Below, in pieces: positions 10,559-19,500 of a DNA stretch of 64,000 nt. The stretch's first letter is position 1. Each line of letters begins with the position of its first letter. Both the position numbers and the translations under genes were made by a program. The DNA comes from Bryum argenteum. Its lineage: Eukaryota > Streptophyta > Bryopsida > Bryales > Bryaceae. The stretch covers positions 6,521,305 to 6,585,304 of the forward strand of contig CM073331.1 in the NCBI GenBank assembly GCA_037043015.1. The letters run 5' to 3'. A model generated the notes under the pieces. That model was not told the DNA's origin. It saw nothing but the letters and a program-made list of their open reading frames with translations, and did not search any database.

Positions 10559-11539
10559 TTACTCGGACCCGGACTGTGAGGGTTCGTCCTCCTCCGAAGG
10601 AACCTCCTCATCCGTTAACTCCTCCGGGTGGTACTGTTTCACCCTCGACCCATTCACACGCGTGTCCATGCGGTTACCCTGTAAATCCTCCAACTGGAGG
10701 GATCCGTTGGGAAACACTTGAGCTACCCGGTAAGGGCCCATCCAGCGGGTGTGTAGCTTACCCGGAAAGTTTTGATGGCGGCTGTCGTACAGGAGCACTA
10801 GCCCGCCATCTCGGATTCCATGGTCCCCTGGAAGCCTCCTGTCATACTTCTCCTTCCGGTTTTCCTGCACCGCCCGGTTTCTCTCCATGCCTTCTGCTCG
10901 GCCCTCCTCCAAGGCGTCGATGGCTTGTAACCTCTCCGGTTTGCCGTCTCCCTCTTCTCCGAGCCTCGTAGCCATAACCCGGTGAGTCTCAACTGCAAGC
11001 TCCACTCCGTGAATGGCCTCCTGGCCGAAGACCATGAAGTACGGGGTCTTCCCGGTGGTTGTTTTCTCCGCCGTGTTGTACGCGTGAACTGCGGAGGCAA
11101 GCTTCCTGTCCCAGTCGGTCTTATGGGCGGACACCATCTTGTTTAGCATTTTGCCGATGGTGCCGTTTGACCGCTCCGTCTGAACGTTGGCCTTGGGATT
11201 GTACGGTGTTGTTTTGCGGTGCCGGATAGCATACTTGGTGGTGATGTCCTCGATGGCATCATTGATGAAGTGCGCTTCCCGGTCGCTGACCAGTTCCAGG
11301 GGATGGCCGAACCGCATCATGATCTCTTCGAACAGGAATGACGCTGCTGTCATGGCATCATTCCCCCGAGTTGCCCGGGCTTCTACCCACTTCGTGGCGT
11401 AATCGGTCGCGAGTATCATGTAGCGCTTCCGGTTTTTGGTAATGGGGGCGATCGGACCGACAAAGTCGATTCCCCATTTGACAAAAGGGGCCAGGGGGAA
11501 AATCGGGGTAAGAGGCCAGTGGTTCCTGAAACCCGGTTG
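10559..11539 (-). CDS. Integrase of element A
   Basis: The segment encodes the integrase core and C-terminal region. The acidic residues are visible: Asp in GIDFVGP (upstream of the first internal ATG at 11419), Asp in VSDREAHF and Glu in QTERSNGTI. The downstream part has the GPYRV/LQLEDL region of Ty3 integrase tails, without a recognisable chromodomain. The zinc-binding H-H-C-C region lies just upstream in the same frame but beyond an in-frame TGA at 11540-11542, where related elements usually have a glycine or arginine after CQRT. The stop at 10559 lies 56 bp from the 3' LTR. The element is non-functional unless the stop is suppressed. Confidence 0.85.
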   Translation of the reverse strand, partial: QPGFRNHWPLTPIFPLAPFVKWGIDFVGPIAPITKNRKRYMILATDYATKWVEARATRGNDAMTAASFLFEEIMMRFGHPLELVSDREAHFINDAIEDITTKYAIRHRKTTPYNPKANVQTERSNGTIGKMLNKMVSAHKTDWDRKLASAVHAYNTAEKTTTGKTPYFMVFGQEAIHGVELAVETHRVMATRLGEEGDGKPERLQAIDALEEGRAEGMERNRAVQENRKEKYDRRLPGDHGIRDGGLVLLYDSRHQNFPGKLHTRWMGPYRVAQVFPNGSLQLEDLQGNRMDTRVNGSRVKQYHPEELTDEEVPSEEDEPSQSGSE

Positions 11540-13204
11540 TCATGTCCGCTGGCATTGGTCGCAGCGCTGGACGTACTGCCGGACATCCCGGATTACGAAG
11601 GGCCACCAATACCCCGCACTCTTAATACGGTTAACCGTACTCATGGCGGCTAGGTGCCCTCCGGAATCACCCGCATGTAAGGCCTCCATCACCTGCCTTC
11701 GCTCTCCGGGTTCCAAGCACCGGCGTAGCCTGTCATCGGCTCCCATCCGGAACAGGATTCCGTTGATCAAGGTGTAGGGTGCCACTCGGTGTTGGAAGAC
11801 ACTCTTCTCTTCCCGGTTCATGCCTGCGGGATAGCGCTGAGTCAGGAGGTAATCCCGTATCTCCTGGAACTCAGAAAGTGTCTCGCTCTCCACCCGTAGC
11901 ACCGTAACGTCCGGCTTATCCTGGCTATCCGGGAATTCGTCGGGGAACAGGGAGGAGATGTCTTCCAGGGCCGGTTCGCCTCGCATCCGGGACAAGTAAT
12001 CGGCATTGGCATTTGCCCTACCCGGTTTAACGACTACCTCGTAGGTAAACTCCTGTAACAGGAGAATCCACCGGGCTATCCGTCCAGAAAGGTCCGGCTT
12101 GTTCACCAGATACTTGAGCGAGTCGTGATCCGTATGGAAGACCACCCGATATCCGAGTAGATAGTGCCGAAACTTCTTGCAGGCATAGTCTACAGCCAGG
12201 GCCTCTCGTTCAGTGGTGGTGTAATTTCTTTCCGCTGAACTCATTTGTCGGCTAGCGTAGTAGATAGGCCTTTCCCGCTTCTGCTCATCCGGCTGCCACA
12301 GAATGGCTCCTAGGCACCATCCCGAGGCGTCGAGGGTAACATGGAATTCCCGGGTCCAGTCCGGAGGTGCCAAGATAGGTGCCCGGGTTAGCTGCTGCTT
12401 CAGGTCCTCAAAGGCGGCCTGCCTTCCCAGTTTCCACAGGAAGGGCTCATCCTTTTTCAGCAAGGCCGTTAACGGGGCAGCTTTCCGGGCATATCCGTCG
12501 ATGAAGCGCCGGTAATATCCTACGCAACCCAGGAATCCGCGAACCTCCTTCACCGTTCGCGGTGGTGCCAGTGTCAGGATAGCACTGACCTTGTCCGTAT
12601 CCACCTGCAGCCCTCTCCGGCTCACCACGTGCCCGAGTAGTAACCCGGTCTCCATTCCGAAAAAACATTTCCCGGGATGGAGCTTGAGGTTGGTCTCTCT
12701 ACAGCGCTGGAATGTTTTCCTCAAGTGCTCCAGGTGATTCTCCCGCTTCCCGAACACTGCGAAATCATCAATGAATACTTCTAGGAAATGCCGAAGAAAG
12801 TCCTTGAAGATATCCATCATGAGCCGCTGGAAGGTGCCCGGGGCGTTACACAACCCGAACGGCATCCGGTTAAAAGCGTAGGTCCCCCATTCCGTAGTGA
12901 AAGTGGTTTTCAGTTGGTCACTTTCCCGGATGGAGACCTGATTGTACCCGGAGAATCCGTCCAGGAAACTATAAAGTTCCTGCCCGGCCACGTGATCCAG
13001 GATAATGTCGGTAAACGGGAGCGGGAAGTAATCCTTCTTAGTGGCGGCGGTGAGCTTACGGAAGTCCTGGCAAACCCGGATCTTCACCTTCCCGTCCGCC
13101 CCGGTCTTCTTCGGTACCACCACAATCGGGGACACCCACTCCGTGTTGTTAACCGGATAAATGAACCCGGCCTCCAGTAGCCGGTCAATCTCCTCCTTCA
13201 CCAT
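11540..13204 (-). CDS. Reverse transcriptase, RNase H and integrase zinc finger of element A
   Basis: The 554-residue open segment begins inside the RT fingers. The catalytic Asp of FLDGFSGYNQ (about residue 82) and FIDD (144-147, the YxDD box with F for Y) are intact. RNase H follows, with its first Asp in VTLDASGW (about 292), then TTEREALAV and the DYLSRMR connection. The segment ends in the H-H-C-C zinc finger (CDQCQRT). It continues upstream in frame through PIRQRQYRLNPKYS to a TAG near 13288. The order RT-RH-IN and these motifs assign it to Ty3/Gypsy. All visible catalytic residues are present, so only stop codons inactivate it. Confidence 0.9.
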   Translation of the reverse strand: MVKEEIDRLLEAGFIYPVNNTEWVSPIVVVPKKTGADGKVKIRVCQDFRKLTAATKKDYFPLPFTDIILDHVAGQELYSFLDGFSGYNQVSIRESDQLKTTFTTEWGTYAFNRMPFGLCNAPGTFQRLMMDIFKDFLRHFLEVFIDDFAVFGKRENHLEHLRKTFQRCRETNLKLHPGKCFFGMETGLLLGHVVSRRGLQVDTDKVSAILTLAPPRTVKEVRGFLGCVGYYRRFIDGYARKAAPLTALLKKDEPFLWKLGRQAAFEDLKQQLTRAPILAPPDWTREFHVTLDASGWCLGAILWQPDEQKRERPIYYASRQMSSAERNYTTTEREALAVDYACKKFRHYLLGYRVVFHTDHDSLKYLVNKPDLSGRIARWILLLQEFTYEVVVKPGRANANADYLSRMRGEPALEDISSLFPDEFPDSQDKPDVTVLRVESETLSEFQEIRDYLLTQRYPAGMNREEKSVFQHRVAPYTLINGILFRMGADDRLRRCLEPGERRQVMEALHAGDSGGHLAAMSTVNRIKSAGYWWPFVIRDVRQYVQRCDQCQRT

Positions 13205-13288
13205 CAGGGAGTATTTCGGGTTAAGCCGGTACTGGCGCTGGCGAATCGGGCTAGCTCCTTCGACTAGGTCGATTTGGTGCTCCCCTAG

Positions 13289-13906
13289 CTACGGAGGAAT
13301 TCCTCGGAGGTCTGTGGGCGCCCAGGCGAACACATCGGTAAACCCGGTCAGCAGGGTGCTGTACTCGCTCTTTTCCCGGGTAGTCAGGGTCTTCCCCAGG
13401 AAGAACTTCTTTCCGGGGCCAACTTCGACCTCCTCAAAATCCTTGGGCGATACGACGCCTTTAACCCGCTCGGGTTCGGCCTCCTCCGGGGTTATTCCCA
13501 GGTTTCCCCATGGGATAACCCCCTCCCCGGTGAGCCGACAAGGTTGACCAGCGGGGTCGGCGAGCTGCTTACGTATCCACTTCTCGGATAGGGCTACGCA
13601 CGACTCTCCAAGAGATCTGTCGTCCATCTCCGGTTTATCCTCGACTTCCTCATCTGCACCCAGCTCCCGTCCTTCCTCTGTCACGGAATCCGGGAATTCG
13701 AAGTCCTGCTCTACCAAGCCGGAGAATTCGCCCACCAGGTAGCTGGCCTGTGCATTGGAACTCTCCGTGTCCGACCACTCCGTGGTGTAGCCGTCGGATT
13801 CGTGTGTCTCTCCTTTGTGGGCGGAATGCATCCAGGGGATGATGAGGGTCAGCCGCTTTCCGACCCGGAATTCTTTCTCGCCCCAGTCTACTATTACCCG
13901 GGCCAT
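13289..13906 (-). CDS. Protease-RT linker of element A pol
   Basis: This open segment continues the pol frame between two TAG codons (at about 13913 and 13288). Its start MARVIVDWGEKEFRVG follows the LLGRP motif of the protease segment, where related elements have a tryptophan, consistent with a TGG-to-TAG change. The middle is acidic and poorly conserved. The end, FAWAPTDLRGIPP, is the usual entry to RT in Gypsy elements. It is part of pol, not a separate gene. Confidence 0.75.
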   Translation of the reverse strand: MARVIVDWGEKEFRVGKRLTLIIPWMHSAHKGETHESDGYTTEWSDTESSNAQASYLVGEFSGLVEQDFEFPDSVTEEGRELGADEEVEDKPEMDDRSLGESCVALSEKWIRKQLADPAGQPCRLTGEGVIPWGNLGITPEEAEPERVKGVVSPKDFEEVEVGPGKKFFLGKTLTTREKSEYSTLLTGFTDVFAWAPTDLRGIPP

Positions 13907-13912
13907 GTAGAG

Positions 13913-14740
13913 CTAGGGCCGTCCCAGAAGCATCCGGAAAGGTCGCCCGGTTGCTACCCGGATAATGACAAAGTTCAGGGGGTAAGTAACCCCCCCTATT
14001 ATGGTGGGAACCCTGGAAAGTCTCCCTACCGGGGCTACCCGGGATTGGTCAGCCATGCGGAGGACCAACTGGGTTGTTTCCAGGGTAGTGTATCCGAGGT
14101 CGTAAGCCGTGTCTTCCAACATCAGGTTTACCCCGGAACCACCATCCACTGGTACATCGTGGATGATGCAACCATCCACCTCCACCTGCAGCTCGGGTGC
14201 GCCAAAATCCTCCACTTGTGCAAAGTTTACCGCCACCGAAGGAAGCTTGTATCTCTTCTTCCGGCGTTGAATCCAGGCTTCCCGGACACTCTTCTGATAA
14301 TTGGCGTTATCGTGGAGAAGCTGCCCGATGGTCACATTGGCCTGCGTGTCCTTGATATCTTGCAGGATATCGTACTCGTCGACCCGCACTTGGGGTCCGG
14401 GTTTGATCACGACAGGGTTGTCCTGGAAATGAACAACCCTGCGGTCAGGGTCTGCCCGGGGTGCGGCAAAATCCGCCCTGACCTCATCGCTGATGTCACG
14501 ATCGAGCTTGGTGGGTTCCACCCCTTTTTCTGCGTCTGCTAGGGGTGGTGTGGGAAGTTCTACCCGGGTAGGCTCTTCATCTTTTTCTTCCTGCCCGGGT
14601 TCTTCATCTTCTCGGGCTTTCCGGTTAGCCTCCCGGATCGCCTTCTTCTGTCGCCTCGAGCCTGTGTTGCTCTTTTCCTGGGTGGAACTACGCGTGGAGA
14701 CTTTGTTGACTGCTGCCTCCTGTCCGCCGGGTAGCTCCAC
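13913..14740 (-). CDS. Aspartic protease segment of element A pol
   Basis: The N-terminal half is charged. The C-terminal half is a retropepsin-like domain with the active-site motif VPVDGGSGVNLM (Asp-Gly-Gly in place of the usual Asp-Ser/Thr-Gly) and a downstream hydrophobic-Gly region ending FRMLLGRP. It is in the same frame as gag, separated only by a TGA at about 14750 and three codons. This organisation could be a real gag-pol stop or a mutation. Confidence 0.75.
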   Translation of the reverse strand: MELPGGQEAAVNKVSTRSSTQEKSNTGSRRQKKAIREANRKAREDEEPGQEEKDEEPTRVELPTPPLADAEKGVEPTKLDRDISDEVRADFAAPRADPDRRVVHFQDNPVVIKPGPQVRVDEYDILQDIKDTQANVTIGQLLHDNANYQKSVREAWIQRRKKRYKLPSVAVNFAQVEDFGAPELQVEVDGCIIHDVPVDGGSGVNLMLEDTAYDLGYTTLETTQLVLRMADQSRVAPVGRLSRVPTIIGGVTYPLNFVIIRVATGRPFRMLLGRP

Positions 14741-14749
14741 CTCGCACCC

Positions 14750-16399
14750 TCATTTATCCGGATTCTCTATGCCGGCCGTGGAACCGTAGTTGAGGCCGGA
14801 CTGAGAACGGGGAGGGGCTTGCACCGACTTGTAGATGACCTTCGGAGGAGGCTTCTTTGGACAACCCTCGAGGTTATGTCCGTACTCATGGCAACCCTGG
14901 CAGGGTAGGTTCTTCGGGGCACCGGGCTCGACGTCAGGTACATCACAGCCACTGGCATAATGTCCTCTCCTCCCGCATCGGTAGCAGATGACGTAGTCCA
15001 GGTAAGTGCCAGTGAGGGGCTGCCCGGATCGCTGTCCGGGTAGACTCCTTCCTGGGGCGGCTGGATAGGACCTGCCTCCGGAACGCGGGGTGACACCTCG
15101 GCCGCGCCCATACCCTGCGTGAACCTGGTACAGGGTAACCACTTCCTCCTCTTCCGGTTCCTCCTCCTCGTCAGCTAACACGTATCTGACCCCGGTCTGG
15201 GGGTCTGTCCACTTCGAAGACCTCCTGGTGGACGTGTTGGGGCACTCCGTGGGGTTGTGCCCGTACTCCTTGCACTTGGAGCACCACACATTAGCTCTCT
15301 GGGTCGGGGGATTCTTGCGGCCACCCTGGAGTTCGGCCATGTTTACTTTGATAGCTTCCAGCTCCGCCAGGACTTTCTTGAGGCCATCCTCCTTCTCCAC
15401 TTTCACTTTGACCGTGGCTGAGCTAGACTTTTTGGAGCTCTTCGCCTTCTCCGCTTTGGCCTCCTCCTCGCTCTCCGAGCTATCGGGGTCGTTTGAGTCC
15501 TGGTCGTCGCTAGCCGCGGAACTGTCCGAGTCGGTGTCTTTCTTCTTCTTATCCTTCTCCTTTTTCTTATCCTTCCCCTTCATGCGGCTACTACGGAGGG
15601 CTTGAGCGGAGTCCTCGTAGTCCAAGGCAGCGTCCATAGCCTCCCTGAGCGTCTCCGGTTTGCTCCTCCGGATCTGGAAGGACATATCCTCCGGTAGCCC
15701 GCCCACGTACCACTGGACGGCCACCATCGGAGCGATGTCGAAGGCTACCTTGTTCATTAGGGCCTTTATCCTCTGCCCGTACTTCCGAACGGACTCGTAC
15801 TCGCGCTTCCGGACTTTCCCTAGTTGCATCAGGGCCCGCGCTTCCCCTCCGGCTTCCCGGAAAGCATGAAGGAAGGCTATCCTGAGCTGATCCCAGTTAG
15901 CCTTCACGTCTGCGGGGACATCGTTGTACCACTTCAACGCTTCACCTTTCAGTAACCCGGAGAAGAGGCGGAGCCTGGACTCCGAATCTTCAAGGTTGGC
16001 ATCGGCTGTGGCAACGAACTCCTCAACCCAGTCATCCACGTCCTTGCCACCATCACCGGCGAAGCGGCTATACTTCAGCCTGGTGAGAGGGGCGCGACGG
16101 AGCGGGAGAACAGGGTTAGGATCCATGGGTCCTGGGTCGACTCGGCCCGGACTGGGCGGTCCTTCTCTTCCCGGAGGAGAGCTAGGGGTGTCACTCTCGG
16201 ATGGGGGTGCTGGTACTAGGACCACCCCTACTGTAACCGGGGCGACTACCTCCTCAGGAGGAGATGCGTAGCGGATTTCCTCTTCTTGGTACGTAAATTC
16301 GCGAGCTTGAGCGGCGTGCTCGATCTCGGCTGTGGCCCTTCTCCTGGATGCCCGGGTAACTCGACTTCCGCTTGGCTCACCCGTCTGCCCTCGAGTCAT
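14750..16399 (-). CDS. Gag of element A (capsid and three zinc knuckles)
   Basis: The 549-residue protein starts at ATG 16399, 165 bp after the primer-binding site. A Retrotrans_gag domain (about 110-230) includes FAGDGGKDVDDWVEEF, LKGEALKWYND, W..L...F...F and YVGGLPED. A lysine- and serine-rich acidic region follows. Three CX2CX4HX4C knuckles come last: CSKCKEYGHNPTEC, CYRCGRRGHYASGC and CQGCHEYGHNLEGC. The frame is fully open. Three knuckles are more than the usual one or two. It ends ENPDK-TGA, and the protease frame then continues without a shift. Confidence 0.9.
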   Translation of the reverse strand: MTRGQTGEPSGSRVTRASRRRATAEIEHAAQAREFTYQEEEIRYASPPEEVVAPVTVGVVLVPAPPSESDTPSSPPGREGPPSPGRVDPGPMDPNPVLPLRRAPLTRLKYSRFAGDGGKDVDDWVEEFVATADANLEDSESRLRLFSGLLKGEALKWYNDVPADVKANWDQLRIAFLHAFREAGGEARALMQLGKVRKREYESVRKYGQRIKALMNKVAFDIAPMVAVQWYVGGLPEDMSFQIRRSKPETLREAMDAALDYEDSAQALRSSRMKGKDKKKEKDKKKKDTDSDSSAASDDQDSNDPDSSESEEEAKAEKAKSSKKSSSATVKVKVEKEDGLKKVLAELEAIKVNMAELQGGRKNPPTQRANVWCSKCKEYGHNPTECPNTSTRRSSKWTDPQTGVRYVLADEEEEPEEEEVVTLYQVHAGYGRGRGVTPRSGGRSYPAAPGRSLPGQRSGQPLTGTYLDYVICYRCGRRGHYASGCDVPDVEPGAPKNLPCQGCHEYGHNLEGCPKKPPPKVIYKSVQAPPRSQSGLNYGSTAGIENPDK

Positions 16400-16564
16400 G
16401 AAGCACTACACCGGGTATACCTCCGGCGGCTTCTAGACTTGCGGTTGGCTCGCACTTGCAACTCCTACCTGCAAGACGATGTGAGTGAGCTTTGATCTCG
16501 TCACCAGAACCTCCAGTGTGGCTCTCCTTCGCTCCTGGCAGGAATGTCGAACTTGCAGCTTTAG

Positions 16565-16584
16565 GATCCCCGGCAGCGGCGCCA
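16565..16584 (-). promoter_or_regulatory. Primer-binding site, tRNA-Asp type
   Basis: On the minus strand the site reads TGGCGCCGCTGCCGGGGATC. It is complementary to the 3' end of plant tRNA-Asp(GUC) (...GATCCCCGGCAACGGCGCCA) with one mismatch. It lies 10 bp after the LTR terminus at 16595. This fixes the 5' LTR boundary independently. Confidence 0.85.
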
Positions 16585-16594
16585 AAAGTAATCG

Positions 16595-19500
16595 TGTCGT
16601 AACGTGCTTTCCTGATTCGTGTCCGGATAACCCTTTTTCGTGGTAAAAGAGGTTTCCCAAACAAGAACCCGAGTATTCGTCCACGGAGATCCTGTGAAGT
16701 GCAAAGACAACAATTTCCACCAGTTAGCCAACCCGGATTTGTGCTATCCGGGTATTGTCCTCTCACTCCCGTACCCTGTATCCTGTCCTAGAAAAAGCTA
16801 CCCGGACAAGAGAAAGGGGGGGGGGGGTTAATCTTTGTGGTTTAGTTTAACCTCTGTATTCACCTCAGAGGAGTTTTCCCGCGTTTAGATGAGTGGGGGG
16901 AATTAGACCACTTTTCCCGTTGATTAACGTGACCGGGAAGGTCACCGAGACTCTCTCTCTCCTTACCCTGTTAGGAACTTCCCTTATACCTCCCTCTACG
17001 CCCGGACTCTAGATCCACGCGCATGTCACAAAGGTCGGTATCCGGTTCTCCTATGGTCCGGTTGTCACAACTCACTACCCGGGTTAGAAGATCCCGGGTT
17101 ACTGGACTGGGGGTGGTGCGACTGACCCGGAGTTCACCGCTATTACCCGTACACTAACCCGCCTACCCGGACTTCAGCAATCCAGGGGGACTCAACTGAG
17201 TGCGGCCTCGGGAGTCGGTTAAGCGGCCGGAATCCCTTCCTGGCCGCTGTACTCCTGAAAGCTGCACGGACAGACTAGACTGTGCCCTAAGTAAGAGGTG
17301 CCGTTCGTTGGCCGCACTCTTCTCCTGCCAGCTTCTCTACTCTCTCCACTAAACTCCGTTCAAAAACGGAACCGTTACCTCTTGCCCGGGCAGCAAGGGT
17401 CCTCTGAACTCTGCAAACACCCCGACCCAGCAGACAAGACAGGAAAACGAGAAAGATACACAATCCGACGCACACGCACACACACGAGGGAAATGAGAAA
17501 GAGGCGTACTTGCACTGGATTAGGGTATTGCAAAATCACAAAAAGACCCCGAGGGGGTATCCTCCCCTCGCCTAAGTAGCAGATCCTCCCTGGCATCCCA
17601 GAAGAGGACAAAAATCCCTTGCCAGGGAATCTTTCTAAATCTATCCCTCTGCCAGCCTAGCGCCGTCATTCTCCTATCTGCAAACAAAATACTTCTAACC
17701 TAATCTCGATCCGGGATATCCGCCCATCGTTATCTCAGCCCTGACCGTCCCCCTCCATCCTGACGGTCACAGTGCCTCGGCAGTCGCGGAGGCGCCGCCT
17801 TCCTGCTCTTTCGGCCCGGGTTGGGAGGTGACCTCCTCCTCTTCGTTTCCTGTCTCCTGGAGCAGTGGAGCGGTCCCTCCGCTCCCCAGGACCTCAGTAT
17901 CCCCTGAAGGCATCGGGGCTGAGGTGCCCGGGAGTGCCTCCCCTATTTCCGGGACATCAATCAAGTCCTCGTGGATGAGGGGGGTAACCTCCGCGGTCAG
18001 CACCTTCTCGGGGAGGACCTCGAGGTCAGAGGGCTCCGACGGATCGGCTAAACCCGGACAGCGAGGTGGCCGCGACTCCTCTGTTCCCAATCCGGTTTTC
18101 CGGGTATCCGTCTCCCCCTCCTGTCCTGGTTGGATCGTGGCCTCTAGGGCAGGAATAGGACTCCTGTCCTCGGGGTCCACAGTCCGGTCCGGTAGAATGG
18201 GGGAGGGACTCCTTACCCGGGTATCCTCCTCCGCTACCCAGGAAACCTCTTCCTCATCTATCCGGGGAGCCTCCTCCTCGACTGGGGGTATGCCCTTCAG
18301 GCTTGCCTCAGCGCTCTCCGGTACGTCCTTACTGAGGGAGTGCAAATTTCCTGTCTCCCTCGAGGTCTTCTCCGGGCTCAGGTTCGTGGGCAGGACCGGT
18401 TCCTCCATTGCCGCGGGGTCGGTGGGCTCTTCCTCCTCGGCCCTGGCATCCTTGGTCACTTCGGGGTTGCCCTGGATGGGGGTACCCTCTACAACAGCAA
18501 GGGGAGGTGCCTCCCCGGGAAAAGTCCGGGCCATCTCCCCGATGAGGTCTCTCATCTCCTGGAGAGCCCCTTCCATCCTTTCCGCAGCCTTCTTCATATA
18601 CGCCGCCATCCGGGTTGGAAGGTCCGATCCTGAGGCCTGGAATTGGGCGTCGAGTAGCTGGGCCTTCAGCTGTGCCTCTCCGGGTGCATACAGGAACCTC
18701 CTAAGTCCGAAAAGATGCTGCCGAGCGTACCCCTGCTGCTTGGTCAGCTCCTCTTCCAGCTGCTTAATTTCCCGGGCTTGGCGCAGGATGATGAGGGATC
18801 CCTCACTGATACTTGCCCGGGCTGCAGCGTTTTTGCGGACTAAATCCCTCACTATGTCGGGGTACCGCTCCACTTGGCCGGTTCGGAGTGCCACTGATAT
18901 ACCGCGTAGGGCCTTGTGCATCTGGAGGTGCTCCTGCGTGCATACATGCAGGGCATGCGCAATGGGCTGCAGAGGGTGCTCCTCTGCTATCTGGAATGGG
19001 GGTACAGGGAGGCTGGGATCGAACTCCGGCCTCCGCGGGGTGAAGTCGTCCCACCCTGGCAACCGGGTAGCATTGGAGGGTGCCGCCTCTGCGTGTACCC
19101 GGGTAGCGTGGGCAGGCGAATGCGGTGCGGTGGCCTCTCCTTCCTCTGACTCAGAGGACTCCTCCAGCACCTGCTTCCCCTTCCTCCGGATTTCTCCCTC
19201 CCCGGGTGATGAGGTCCGCTGAACTGCTGGGATTGCTCGAATTACCGGTTTGAGGGGTTCGGCCCGGGCAACAGGAGAAGCGGCCAGGGTTGGTGAAGTG
19301 TCCGCCCTCAACTTCGTGAGCTTCCTCCGGACCCGTGGGCGGGGACTCTCGGCGGGGAGGTCCGCCTTCCTCTTCTTCGCGTATTGCGGGTCTCCCCACT
19401 CTATCCCTCCCGTGGCGGTAGGCTGTCCGGGATCATCTGCCGGGCTATCTGCCAGGAGAAGTACCTCAGTAGGGATGTCCCCCACTGGCGCTTCCCGAGT

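Noticed and set aside
16565..16584. tRNA-Asp-like sequence
   Set aside because: Only the 3' 20 bases match and the position is adjacent to an LTR end, so it is a primer-binding site rather than a tRNA gene.
17828..19222. 464-codon plus-strand ORF inside the 5' LTR of element A
   Set aside because: It mirrors the 794-codon minus-strand ORF in GC-rich sequence. Only the minus frame has homology (to the solo-LTR protein).
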